NCBI GenBank assembly: GCA_964629875.1
Contig: CAZVRK010000010.1
Location: forward strand, 14,741-78,740
DNA from: UBA3495 sp964629875
GTDB lineage: Bacteria; Chloroflexota; Dehalococcoidia; Lucifugimonadales; UBA3495
Direction of reading: 5' to 3'
Length of the DNA: 64,000 bases
Below are positions 8,558-16,060 of this stretch, one piece after another (position 1 is the first letter of the stretch; each line of letters opens with the position of its first letter). Under the pieces are notes generated by a model. That model was not told the origin of the DNA. It did not search any database and saw only the letters and a list, made by a program, of their open reading frames with translations. Made by a program: the position numbers and the translations under genes.

Positions 8558-8661
8558 TATGTTTCACTAAAAACTGCATGTCAATACTCAATTTTTCGTG
8601 TTTAAAAATACGGATTTCGTACCGATAAAAACCGTCGTAAAACATGCATGTTGTATGCTCT

Positions 8662-8689
8662 TTGATTGACTCAAATAGCAGTCTAAAAT
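8662..8689 (+). promoter_or_regulatory. Putative promoter of the MFS gene
   Basis: TTGATT (8662-8667), a 16-nt spacer and TAAAAT (8684-8689). Transcription would begin at about 8696, on top of the first ATG (8693), so translation may begin at the ATG at 8705. Confidence 0.4.
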
Positions 8690-8692
8690 ATT

Positions 8693-9991
8693 ATGGAAAC
8701 AGTAATGAAGTCTCGAAGACAACGTAACGAATTCAGGCCATCAAACCGTATTTTTTATGGTTGGTGGATTGTTATCGTATCCTCAATTTTGGGGATGTTC
8801 GGTAATGGCTCTATTTCAAACGGGTTTCCACGTTTTTTTGAACCGATAAGATCTGATCTTGGGATTAGTTATTTCAGGATGTCTTTAGTGTTCAGTCTAG
8901 CCAGAGCTGAAGGAGGTGTAGGCGGGCCTGTAGTAGGTTGGCTTGTAGACCGATATGGTGCCAGGCCTATGATATTTTTTGGCGGGTTGCTTGCTGGGAT
9001 AGGCCTAATGCTTCTATCACAAGCGACCAGTTATTGGGCGCTTGTATTTTTGTTTGCGGGTGTGGTCTCAGTCGGTAAAACCGCTGCACTGGGTCAAACG
9101 CTTATGGCAGCTGTCAATCAGTGGTTTATTCGTCGTAAAGCACTAGCTCTTTCCACTTTGATGACTTCGTTTGCTGCTGGTGGAGCCTTCGTGGTACTCC
9201 TGCTTGATTTAGGTATATCTCACATTGGATGGCGTAACACGATATTTGTGACAGGTCTTTTTATCACGCTGCTGACTATTCCGGTTGCGTTAGTTATACG
9301 TAGCCGTCCTGAAGATATTGGGTTGCGACCAGATGGTGATCCTCCGTTGCAAGATTCTGACTCCGAAAACTCTACAGGTGTAGAACAAACAGGTATTTCT
9401 GTGGAGCAGAATTTCACTGTTCGACAAGCTCTGCAGACAAGGAGTTTTTGGTGGATACTTTTAGGAGTTATTACTCGCGTTTCTGCGACTAACGCCATTA
9501 TAGTGCACATATTCCCAATTCTTGAGCTAAAAGGATTGGATGAACGATCTGCCTCTGCATATGTTGCTTTTATGTTCTTACTAGCAATACCACTGAGATT
9601 CGTGTTAGGAGTTGCTGGTGGTAGATTCTCTTCTAGAAAGCTTTTGTTTTGGGGAATGAACGTAGGAGCTATAGGGATATTTGCACTATGGGTTCTGCCA
9701 TCACACTCGGGTATTGTTATATTTATCATTGGGCTAGCTATCGTGGAAGGTATAACCTCTGTGAATTGGCTCATGGTGAGTGATTACTTTGGCAGGTCTC
9801 GGTTTGCCACTCTCATGGGTGTCATGAGCGTTTTCCATAATTTTGGGATGTTTATTGCTCCACTGTTTGCCGGTTTTGTTCGTGACTATACTGCTAGCTA
9901 CGATATAGTTTTGATGACCTTTGCGCCAATATTTGTGCTTAGTGCCATCTCGTTTGCGGTTGCTAAAAAACCGGTATTGCCTCACTACTAA
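8693..9991 (+). CDS. MFS transporter (oxalate/formate or monocarboxylate-like)
   Basis: 432 residues and about 12 membrane helices. FYGWWIV opens the first helix, and SLARAEGG followed by VGWLVDRYG forms the loop 2-3 MFS signature, as in OFA/MCT-type monocarboxylate carriers. The gene at 17345 encodes a clear paralog with the same two signatures. ATG 8693 is the longest start; ATG 8705 is favoured if the promoter at 8662-8689 is right. The substrate is unknown. A CoxM/CoxS pair follows on the same strand after 186 nt. Confidence 0.87.
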   Translation: METVMKSRRQRNEFRPSNRIFYGWWIVIVSSILGMFGNGSISNGFPRFFEPIRSDLGISYFRMSLVFSLARAEGGVGGPVVGWLVDRYGARPMIFFGGLLAGIGLMLLSQATSYWALVFLFAGVVSVGKTAALGQTLMAAVNQWFIRRKALALSTLMTSFAAGGAFVVLLLDLGISHIGWRNTIFVTGLFITLLTIPVALVIRSRPEDIGLRPDGDPPLQDSDSENSTGVEQTGISVEQNFTVRQALQTRSFWWILLGVITRVSATNAIIVHIFPILELKGLDERSASAYVAFMFLLAIPLRFVLGVAGGRFSSRKLLFWGMNVGAIGIFALWVLPSHSGIVIFIIGLAIVEGITSVNWLMVSDYFGRSRFATLMGVMSVFHNFGMFIAPLFAGFVRDYTASYDIVLMTFAPIFVLSAISFAVAKKPVLPHY

Positions 9992-10177
9992 AGGTTTGTT
10001 TCTTCATCGAATGGTGACTGGGAAGACGTTTATATCCTATGAAGTAAGATAGAATTATTCATAGTAGACCTCACAATTACTAAATATTGAAGATAAACGA
10101 GAGATCATGTGCTATATTTAGACTACTGACATCCTAAATATGTGATGATATAATCGCCAACGTAAGGAGGTGGGCAC

Positions 10178-11053
10178 TTGCACGCTATAGATTACGTCGC
10201 ACCAACAAGTATTCAAGAAGCCATTGAATTAATGGCATCAAAAGGGGACCAGGCTAGAGCAATGGCTGGGGGCACTGACCTTTTGGTGCAACTCAGGGGA
10301 GGACGTCGTACGTCAGAAGTCGTTGTAGACATAAAAGACATAGCTGAGTTGAACGAACTGACTTATGATTCTCAAAAAGGCCTAACTATTGGGGCCGCTG
10401 TACCTTGCTACAAAATTTATCAGGACGATGAAATATCTGGGCTTTACCCAGGATTGGTAGACTCCGCTTCATTAATTGGAAGTATACAAATTCAAGGTCG
10501 TGCCAGTATAGGCGGGAATTTGTGTAACTCAGCACCCAGCGCGGACGCTATCCCTGCTTTGATAGCCCTGGGCGCTGTTGCTAATGTTGCCGGCCCGAGT
10601 GGTACTAGACAAATAGCAGTAGAAGAATTTTGTACAGGACCTGGCCAAAACGTTTTGGGGTCAGGGGAGATACTGGTATCGGTTAGCATTGCAGCTCCTC
10701 AAGATAAATCGGGGGCTGCCTACTTGCGATTTATCCCTCGTAACGAGATGGATATAGCTGTAGCTGGAGTCGGAGCATCCGTCCTTTTAGATTCAAGTGG
10801 CCAGAACTTCGTCTCTGCTAGAATAGCTCTTGCTTCAGTAGCTCCTACGCCTGTTTTCTCAAAAGCTGCCGGAGATGCGCTTGCGGGGAAACCGGTTTCA
10901 GAGGACTCTATTAACGAAGCTGCGGAGAAAGCGATGGGAGATGCCAAGCCCATAACTGATATGAGAGGAACCATCAAACAAAGAACTCACTTGATTGGTG
11001 TGCTGACTAGGCGCACTTTGGATAACGCAATCAAAAGAGCTAGGGGAGAATAA
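10178..11053 (+). CDS. CoxM-like FAD-binding subunit of a molybdenum hydroxylase
   Basis: 291 residues, medium subunit of the xanthine dehydrogenase/CO dehydrogenase family. It carries electrons from the iron-sulfur subunit to an external acceptor through FAD. FAD-binding signatures are AGGTDL (about residues 30-35), TIGAA (70-74) and ASIGGNLCNSAP (109-120). The TTG start at 10178 is supported by AAGGAGG 7 nt upstream. coxS starts 5 nt after its stop. The catalytic CoxL subunit is not in the window, so the enzyme's substrate cannot be assigned. Confidence 0.9.
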   Translation: MHAIDYVAPTSIQEAIELMASKGDQARAMAGGTDLLVQLRGGRRTSEVVVDIKDIAELNELTYDSQKGLTIGAAVPCYKIYQDDEISGLYPGLVDSASLIGSIQIQGRASIGGNLCNSAPSADAIPALIALGAVANVAGPSGTRQIAVEEFCTGPGQNVLGSGEILVSVSIAAPQDKSGAAYLRFIPRNEMDIAVAGVGASVLLDSSGQNFVSARIALASVAPTPVFSKAAGDALAGKPVSEDSINEAAEKAMGDAKPITDMRGTIKQRTHLIGVLTRRTLDNAIKRARGE

Positions 11054-11058
11054 GAGAT

Positions 11059-11535
11059 ATGCCAGGACTAGTTCATGTATCAACAACTATTAATGGGAAT
11101 CCTGTAGATTTTCTATGTGAACCACGTCAAAGCCTACTCGAATGTCTTAGAGATGTCGTAGGTATGACTGGCACAAAAGAAGGCTGTAATGATGGTAATT
11201 GCGGCGCATGTACAGTAAATATGGATGGAAGAATAGTTACGTCCTGTTTGGTGTTAGGCGTAGAAGCCCAAGGTAAAGAGATCAACACCATAGAAGGTGT
11301 AGCTTCTCCGGAAGGTTTGCACCCTGTCCAGCAGGCATTTTTGGAAAATGCCGCGCTCCAATGCGGAATATGCACTCCTGGGTTCATAGTGGCGTCTAAG
11401 GCATTGTTAGAGAATGAGCCGGACGCAGATGAGGCAAGGATACGGCATTGGCTTGCTGGCAACCTATGTAGGTGCACCGGATACGACAAGATTGTTAGGG
11501 CCGTGCTTGATGCGCGAGAGAAGATGAGCTCTTAA
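11059..11535 (+). CDS. CoxS-like 2Fe-2S subunit of a molybdenum hydroxylase
   Basis: 158 residues, small subunit of the same enzyme type. The N-terminal plant-ferredoxin-like cluster is bound by C43, C48, C51 and C63; the C-terminal cluster by C102, C105, C137 and C139 (CGICTPGF and LCRCTGY). All eight cysteines are present. It is normally followed or preceded by CoxL, but here a 160-nt gap with a 27-bp hairpin and then a MoaD-like gene follow. Confidence 0.93.
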   Translation: MPGLVHVSTTINGNPVDFLCEPRQSLLECLRDVVGMTGTKEGCNDGNCGACTVNMDGRIVTSCLVLGVEAQGKEINTIEGVASPEGLHPVQQAFLENAALQCGICTPGFIVASKALLENEPDADEARIRHWLAGNLCRCTGYDKIVRAVLDAREKMSS

Positions 11536-11605
11536 ACCTACTGGCGTATGCGTAGTTATTACCGTCTTTGTAGATGATAATGATGATGCGAACAGCAATT
11601 AAAGA

Positions 11606-11665
11606 ATGACTCAGAATATATCAGGGGACAGGTATTTGCCTGTCCCCTGATATATTCTGAGTCAT
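11606..11665. repeat. Perfect 27-bp inverted repeat (long hairpin)
   Basis: Arms at 11606-11632 and 11639-11665 are perfectly complementary around a 6-nt loop. It lies 70 nt after the coxS stop and shortly before the MoaD-like gene. There is no U-tract. It may be a very stable terminator or mRNA 3'-end element, or a small palindromic repeat inserted where coxL would be expected. Confidence 0.9.
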
Positions 11666-11695
11666 AAGTAATATGTGTCTGCAGGGGAGGCTAAT

Positions 11696-11992
11696 TTGCC
11701 AAACGTATTTATACCTACCATGCTCCTTTCGGTCAGTAACGGGGTTAAACAAGTAACGGTAGAAGGCAGCAGTGTCAGACAGGTTATTAACGCTCTCAAT
11801 GATCTGTACCCCGGTATGCTAGAAAGATTAACTGACGGAGATGAACTAAAAAGTAACTTAGCTGTATCTATAGATGGAGAATTAGCAAGATTGGGGATGA
11901 TGGAGAAAGTATCTGATACCAGTGAAGTACACTTTGTGCCGGCTATTGCAGGGGGAAACATACGTTTGACTGGAATTACGATAGACATTTAG
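11696..11992 (+). CDS. MoaD/ThiS-like ubiquitin-fold protein with C-terminal tail
   Basis: 98 residues with a beta-grasp fold. The usual C-terminus of sulfur carriers is a terminal Gly-Gly; here AIAGG (residues 83-87) is followed by eleven more residues. The protein would need trimming to act as a sulfur carrier, or it is a non-carrier homolog. I chose TTG 11696 because GGGGAGG (11684-11690) lies 5 nt upstream; the upstream GTG 11675 precedes that site. Its place next to molybdenum-hydroxylase subunits hints at molybdopterin or W-pterin synthesis. Confidence 0.75.
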   Translation: MPNVFIPTMLLSVSNGVKQVTVEGSSVRQVINALNDLYPGMLERLTDGDELKSNLAVSIDGELARLGMMEKVSDTSEVHFVPAIAGGNIRLTGITIDI

Positions 11993-12073
11993 AATTAATG
12001 TTTAATTGGCACGTAATTAATTACTATCTCATAGCATGCCATTTCATTTGATTATAGAGGGGAGACCAAAACT

Positions 12074-12517
12074 ATCCGTATTGAAGAACCTGTTTCTGCT
12101 GGGGGAGTAGTATACCGTATACACGATGGGATCATCGAGACCGTCCTATGTGGTCGGGATACTCCCGTGCGGTGGAGCCTCGCTAAAGGTACACCTGATG
12201 CAGACGAAACGTTGGAGCAGACTGCCGTGCGGGAGGTTAGAGAGGAAACAGGTCTGGACGTAGAATTGTTGGAACCTATAGACAATATAGAGTATTGGTT
12301 TTCCGATAAAAACGCGGGTATAAAATATCATAAGACTGTGTATTTTTATTTGATGGCTATGGTTGGGGGAAGTACGGATAGGCATGATGTGGAGTTCGAC
12401 GTAGTGCAATGGTTTGAGTTGTCAGATGCTTTACAGAGACTAAATTATGATAATGAAGTTCAGGTCTTAAAACGAGCCTCACGATTGATTGAATTACGTA
12501 TAGGGGAAGGTAATTAG
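12074..12517 (+). CDS. Nudix hydrolase with non-canonical start
   Basis: Hydrolyses nucleoside diphosphates linked to another moiety. The Nudix box is complete: G39, E45, then REVREETG at 53-60. The fold's first strand (SAGGVVYR, residues 8-15) is encoded upstream of the only in-frame ATG/GTG/TTG, which is GTG 12167. GAGGGGAG at 12057-12064 lies 9 nt before an ATC codon at 12074, which I propose as start; ATT 12080 is less well spaced. The GTG alternative would give 116 residues and cut off the conserved N-terminus. Its stop overlaps the next start by one base. Confidence 0.75.
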   Translation: MRIEEPVSAGGVVYRIHDGIIETVLCGRDTPVRWSLAKGTPDADETLEQTAVREVREETGLDVELLEPIDNIEYWFSDKNAGIKYHKTVYFYLMAMVGGSTDRHDVEFDVVQWFELSDALQRLNYDNEVQVLKRASRLIELRIGEGN

Positions 12518-13107
12518 TGGAATTATATGGTGCTCGTGTAACTCTTCGGGACAAGATATTACAGGACGCTGAGAAAGATTATATTTGGCGTTGTGACCCC
12601 GAACTAGCGCGACTTGATGCTGCGTATCCGCTAACAATGAACTATGACAGATATCTAAAGATATTTGAAGATCAATTAAAGTATCCGACTCCTGGATCTC
12701 ACCATTTCGCAATAGAAGTGTCCGACAAGAAATTCATCGGCAACTGTATGTATTACGATTTAGATAGTGTTAATCGTGAAGCAGAACTCGGGATTGTGAT
12801 TGGAGACAGAGACTATTGGAGTGGGGCCTACGGATACGATGCAGTGGTTACACTCTTAGAACACATGTTTGGCGTTAGGAATTTAAAGAGGGTCTATCTT
12901 CATACTCTAGAATGGAATAAAAGAGCTCAGAAATGTTTCAGCAAATGTGGTTTTAAGCCTGTAAAAGATGTACGACGAATGGGTCTGGACTTTATCCTAA
13001 TGGATGTTCATAGAGAGGATTGGTTTGAGGGTTGTGAGGAGCGATTGGCTGACAGATGGTCCCATGTATCTTCTCACGTATCAGACGACCACTCAGATGA
13101 AGAATAG
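12517..13107 (+). CDS. GNAT family N-acetyltransferase (RimJ/RimL-like)
   Basis: 196 residues. LRDKILQDAEKDYIW resembles the N-terminus of RimJ/RimL/PseH-like acetyltransferases, and GDRDYWSGAYGYDAV is the acetyl-CoA-binding Q/RxxGxG region. WNKRAQKCFSKCGF is the typical alpha-4 segment. It is expected to transfer an acetyl group from acetyl-CoA to an amine or protein N-terminus; the acceptor is unknown. The GTG at 12517 overlaps the Nudix stop (TAGTG), so the two are translationally coupled. Confidence 0.85.
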   Translation: MELYGARVTLRDKILQDAEKDYIWRCDPELARLDAAYPLTMNYDRYLKIFEDQLKYPTPGSHHFAIEVSDKKFIGNCMYYDLDSVNREAELGIVIGDRDYWSGAYGYDAVVTLLEHMFGVRNLKRVYLHTLEWNKRAQKCFSKCGFKPVKDVRRMGLDFILMDVHREDWFEGCEERLADRWSHVSSHVSDDHSDEE

Positions 13108-13150
13108 ATCAGACTAATCGAGAAATATTGTCTTGGTACAACTATTCACT

Positions 13151-13867
13151 CTAAGTGACTAGATTGATAGCTTCCGGTAAGTGTATATCGCCTGTGTATA
13201 AGGATTTGCCTAATATAGCCCCTTCTACTCCGATTCTTTGAAGTTCTAATAGATCATCAAGTTTTGTAACTCCTCCGGAAGCGAGGATTGATAATCCTGT
13301 TTGTGATACTAGTTTTGTATTCGCATCGAAGTTAGGCCCGGTAAGAGTGCCATCTCGTGATATGTCTGTATAAAGAACTCTGGTTACACCTAATGATTTC
13401 ATATCGGAGGCCAGATCCATTACATCGACAGAAGTACCCTGTCTCCATCCGTCGATTGATACTTGGCTCTCCCTGGCATCGATAGCTATTACGATTGCGT
13501 TACTTCCATGAGATGTGCAGATTTGTTCTACTAGGGAGGGATTTTTAATGGCAGATGTCCCTATAACCACTCTGTCTACTCCGATCGCAAAGAGGTTCGT
13601 GGCGCTCTCATAGTCTCTTATACCACCGCCGATTTGTATTGGTATTTCAAGGGTGGATACAATATTACGAATGATATTTAAGTGTTCTATTTTTCCTGCA
13701 GAGGCACCATCTAGATCCACTATATGTACTCTAGGAGCACCCTGATTCTGATAGTTGAGAGCGACTTTCAATGGATCGTCAGAATAGATAGTTTCTTGGT
13801 TATAATCCCCTTGGTATAACCGCACACAATGTCCCGATTTGATGTCTATTGAGGGTATGACTTCCAT
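13151..13867 (-). CDS. hisA: Phosphoribosylformimino-AICAR ribotide isomerase
   Basis: 238 residues, a TIM barrel that isomerises ProFAR to PRFAR in histidine synthesis. PSIDIKSGHCVRL holds the catalytic Asp8; YTDISRDGTLTGPN holds the second catalytic Asp. VDLDGA and GGGIRD are phosphate-binding loops. The ATG directly follows the hisH stop codon, so the two are coupled. Other his genes are not in the window. Confidence 0.95.
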   Translation of the reverse strand: MEVIPSIDIKSGHCVRLYQGDYNQETIYSDDPLKVALNYQNQGAPRVHIVDLDGASAGKIEHLNIIRNIVSTLEIPIQIGGGIRDYESATNLFAIGVDRVVIGTSAIKNPSLVEQICTSHGSNAIVIAIDARESQVSIDGWRQGTSVDVMDLASDMKSLGVTRVLYTDISRDGTLTGPNFDANTKLVSQTGLSILASGGVTKLDDLLELQRIGVEGAILGKSLYTGDIHLPEAINLVT

Positions 13868-14530
13868 TCAGTTACTTTTCCTAGCTTTATTACCATCTTT
13901 CTTATTCTTGATACACAGGTCTATGAAGTTTTCATATATCTTTAAACCTATGTCACCGCTTTTCTCTGGGTGGAATTGAGTGGCAATTAGATTATTCTTA
14001 GCGTAAATGCTGCAAAATGCCTCGCCATAATCTGTAGTGGCTGTTATATCATTTGAGTCTTGGGGAACTACAAAGTAACTGTGAACAAAATAGAAGAACT
14101 CCCCGGATGGTACGTTTTCTAGGATTGGGTGCTTTTTCTTTATGTCAATCGTGTTCCATCCCATATGAGGAACTTTCAATCCTGATGCTAGGAGCCTTAC
14201 ATTGCCTGGTATTATCCCAAGACATTCTGCATTGCCCTCGTCGGTTCTATCAAACAATAGTTGAAGACCAAGGCAGATTCCTAAAAATGGTTTTCCTGAA
14301 GATATATATTGTTTTATGGGATCTATCAGGTTTCTTTCGGACAGGGCGTGCATAGCGGATGGGGCGGAACCAACTCCGGGCAATATTACTGCATCACTTT
14401 TTATTATGGTGTCTGAATCAGACGTAGTTATGGGATTGATCCCGTGTCTCTCGATCGCTTTAGTAACGCTTCGGAGATTTCCTGAGTCATAATCGATAAT
14501 ACTTATTTGTAAATTGTCTAGATTGCGCAA
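13868..14530 (-). CDS. hisH: Imidazole glycerol phosphate synthase glutaminase subunit
   Basis: Class I glutaminase that supplies ammonia to HisF. It contains LPGVGSAPSAM, the nucleophile Cys in GICLGLQLLF, and the His-Glu pair in ATQFHPEKSG. The open frame extends much further upstream and overlaps the pduO-type gene, but HisH normally begins just before SIIDYDSGNL. The nearest start is TTG at 14530, giving 220 residues. No strong ribosome-binding site is visible there, so translation may be coupled to the preceding gene. Confidence 0.92.
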   Translation of the reverse strand: MRNLDNLQISIIDYDSGNLRSVTKAIERHGINPITTSDSDTIIKSDAVILPGVGSAPSAMHALSERNLIDPIKQYISSGKPFLGICLGLQLLFDRTDEGNAECLGIIPGNVRLLASGLKVPHMGWNTIDIKKKHPILENVPSGEFFYFVHSYFVVPQDSNDITATTDYGEAFCSIYAKNNLIATQFHPEKSGDIGLKIYENFIDLCIKNKKDGNKARKSN

Positions 14531-14570
14531 TATTATTTGTCGCGTCAAAGTGATATTGTGGTGAAAATGT

Positions 14571-15149
14571 TTAGCTAATGTCGCCTGTTGCTCGCTCGAT
14601 TGGGATTTCTTTATCCTGATATCTTGCGAGTACAAACAGTAGGTCTCCAAGCCTGTTCAGATAAGTAAGAATTAATTCATTGGTTAATAGTTCAGCCTCA
14701 GCTACTGCTACTACCCTACGCTCTGCGGTACGTATTATGGTCCGAGACATATCTATGGCCGAAGAAGCTGGTGAGCCACCTGGTAATACGAACACCTTGG
14801 GCATCTCAAACTCTTCTTCAAGGGAATCGATAGTATTTTCTAGGGTATCAACCATTTCTTGGGTTACTGGCGAGAAATGCTCCTTAAATAGGTCGTATTT
14901 TCCTGGGTCTGTCGCCAATTCTGCCGCGATTGTGAATAATTCCCGTTGCAAATTCCTTAATATGTCTTTTACTTTTCCGTTATCTGATAACGATCGGGCC
15001 AGCCCCATAGCAGAAACGGCTTCGTCGGTTATACCGTAAGCCTCAGTATTAGGGCTGTTTTTAGACACCCTGCCACCGTATAAAAGGCTAGTTTCCCCTT
15101 TGTCTCCGAACTTTGTATAAACTTTTTTGCGATATGATGAAGAACTCAC
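14571..15149 (-). CDS. Cob(I)alamin adenosyltransferase, PduO type
   Basis: 192 residues. This enzyme transfers the adenosyl group of ATP to cob(I)alamin, making coenzyme B12. The N-terminal YTKFGDKGETSLLYGGR binds ATP, and SRTIIRTAERRVV together with LNRLGDLLFVLARY are signature helices. It is the first gene of a leftward unit with hisH and hisA and is divergent from cofE. B12 dependence elsewhere in the genome is implied. Confidence 0.93.
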   Translation of the reverse strand: MSSSSYRKKVYTKFGDKGETSLLYGGRVSKNSPNTEAYGITDEAVSAMGLARSLSDNGKVKDILRNLQRELFTIAAELATDPGKYDLFKEHFSPVTQEMVDTLENTIDSLEEEFEMPKVFVLPGGSPASSAIDMSRTIIRTAERRVVAVAEAELLTNELILTYLNRLGDLLFVLARYQDKEIPIERATGDIS

Positions 15150-15219
15150 TGTTATTCTTTCGCCAGGGCTAGTTATGGTACTGATAGTGACGTGTAGTTC
15201 GACTCATTGTAACATAAGG

Positions 15220-15243
15220 CATTACAGACAAAAGTCTGTAATG
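15220..15243. promoter_or_regulatory. 10-bp perfect palindrome in the pduO/cofE divergent region
   Basis: CATTACAGAC (15220-15229) and its complement GTCTGTAATG (15234-15243) flank AAAA. It lies between the divergent starts of the adenosyltransferase (15149) and cofE (15299), so it is a candidate operator for a dimeric regulator; an RNA hairpin in the cofE leader is the alternative. Confidence 0.5.
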
Positions 15244-15298
15244 TTGTGGGTGATTCAGCACAACCATTGAGCTGGAAATATGTGTGAAGGCTTGTGAT

Positions 15299-16057
15299 AT
15301 GAGTGTTCAGATGCAGATAATCGGTATATCTGGTATGCCAGAGACTCAAATTGGTGACTATGTGGGTGCTCAAATATTGGATGCTTGTACCGCTTCGGAA
15401 ATTGACATATTGGACGGCGACATATTGGTCGTCACTCAAAAAATAATTTCGAAATCGGAAGGTAGAGTAGTAGCAATAAATGATGTTGAACCGTCTGAAT
15501 TGGCCGTGTCTATATCAGAAGGTCACCGTAGAGACCCTCGCCATACGGAATTGATATTAAGAGAGAGTAGAAGAATTGTAAGAATGGACAGGGGTAATAT
15601 TATTAGCGAAACACACCATGGCTTTAACTGTGCCAATGCTGGTATCGATGCCTCGAATATTCCAGGAGAAGGCACTGTTGCATTGTTGCCGGTTGACCCA
15701 GATAAATCCGCGTATGGAATTCGACGCTCTATATCTGACGCGATAGGTATTGATGTGGCCGTTATTATTTCCGATACTTTTGGAAGGCCGTGGAGAACGG
15801 GTGCGGTGAATGTTGCCATAGGCGTATCTGGGATGGAACCCATGGCGAGTTATGTCGGAGAGGAAGACGATAATGGTAATCTGATGTATACAACCGTTAT
15901 TTGTGTGGCTGATGAGCTCGCTGCTGCTTCTGAATTAGTCATGGGGAAGACTTCAAGAATTCCAGTTGCTTTAATTCGCGGTTATGAATATACGTCCTCG
16001 GATTCAGCGAGTAATCAATTATTGATTAGAGATCCCGATAAAGACATGTTTCGCTGA
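15299..16057 (+). CDS. cofE: Coenzyme F420-0:L-glutamate ligase
   Basis: 252 residues. CofE adds gamma-linked glutamates to F420-0 with GTP. Family blocks seen: GDILVVTQKIISKSEGR, RRDPRHTEL, DTFGRPWRTGAVN (metal and GTP binding) and GMEPMASYVG. I use ATG 15299 because GAAGG lies 8 nt upstream; an in-frame GTG at 15284 precedes that site. It implies F420 in this organism, consistent with the LLM-class enzyme at 54485. Confidence 0.94.
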   Translation: MSVQMQIIGISGMPETQIGDYVGAQILDACTASEIDILDGDILVVTQKIISKSEGRVVAINDVEPSELAVSISEGHRRDPRHTELILRESRRIVRMDRGNIISETHHGFNCANAGIDASNIPGEGTVALLPVDPDKSAYGIRRSISDAIGIDVAVIISDTFGRPWRTGAVNVAIGVSGMEPMASYVGEEDDNGNLMYTTVICVADELAAASELVMGKTSRIPVALIRGYEYTSSDSASNQLLIRDPDKDMFR

Positions 16058-16060
16058 ATC

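Noticed and set aside
9220..9774. 184-residue open frame on the minus strand within the MFS gene at 8693
   Set aside because: It is antisense to an unmistakable transporter gene, has no ribosome-binding site and shows no recognisable motif.
13868..14650. HisH with a 40-residue N-terminal extension
   Set aside because: The extension overlaps the well-conserved C-terminus of the adenosyltransferase gene and is not found in the HisH family.
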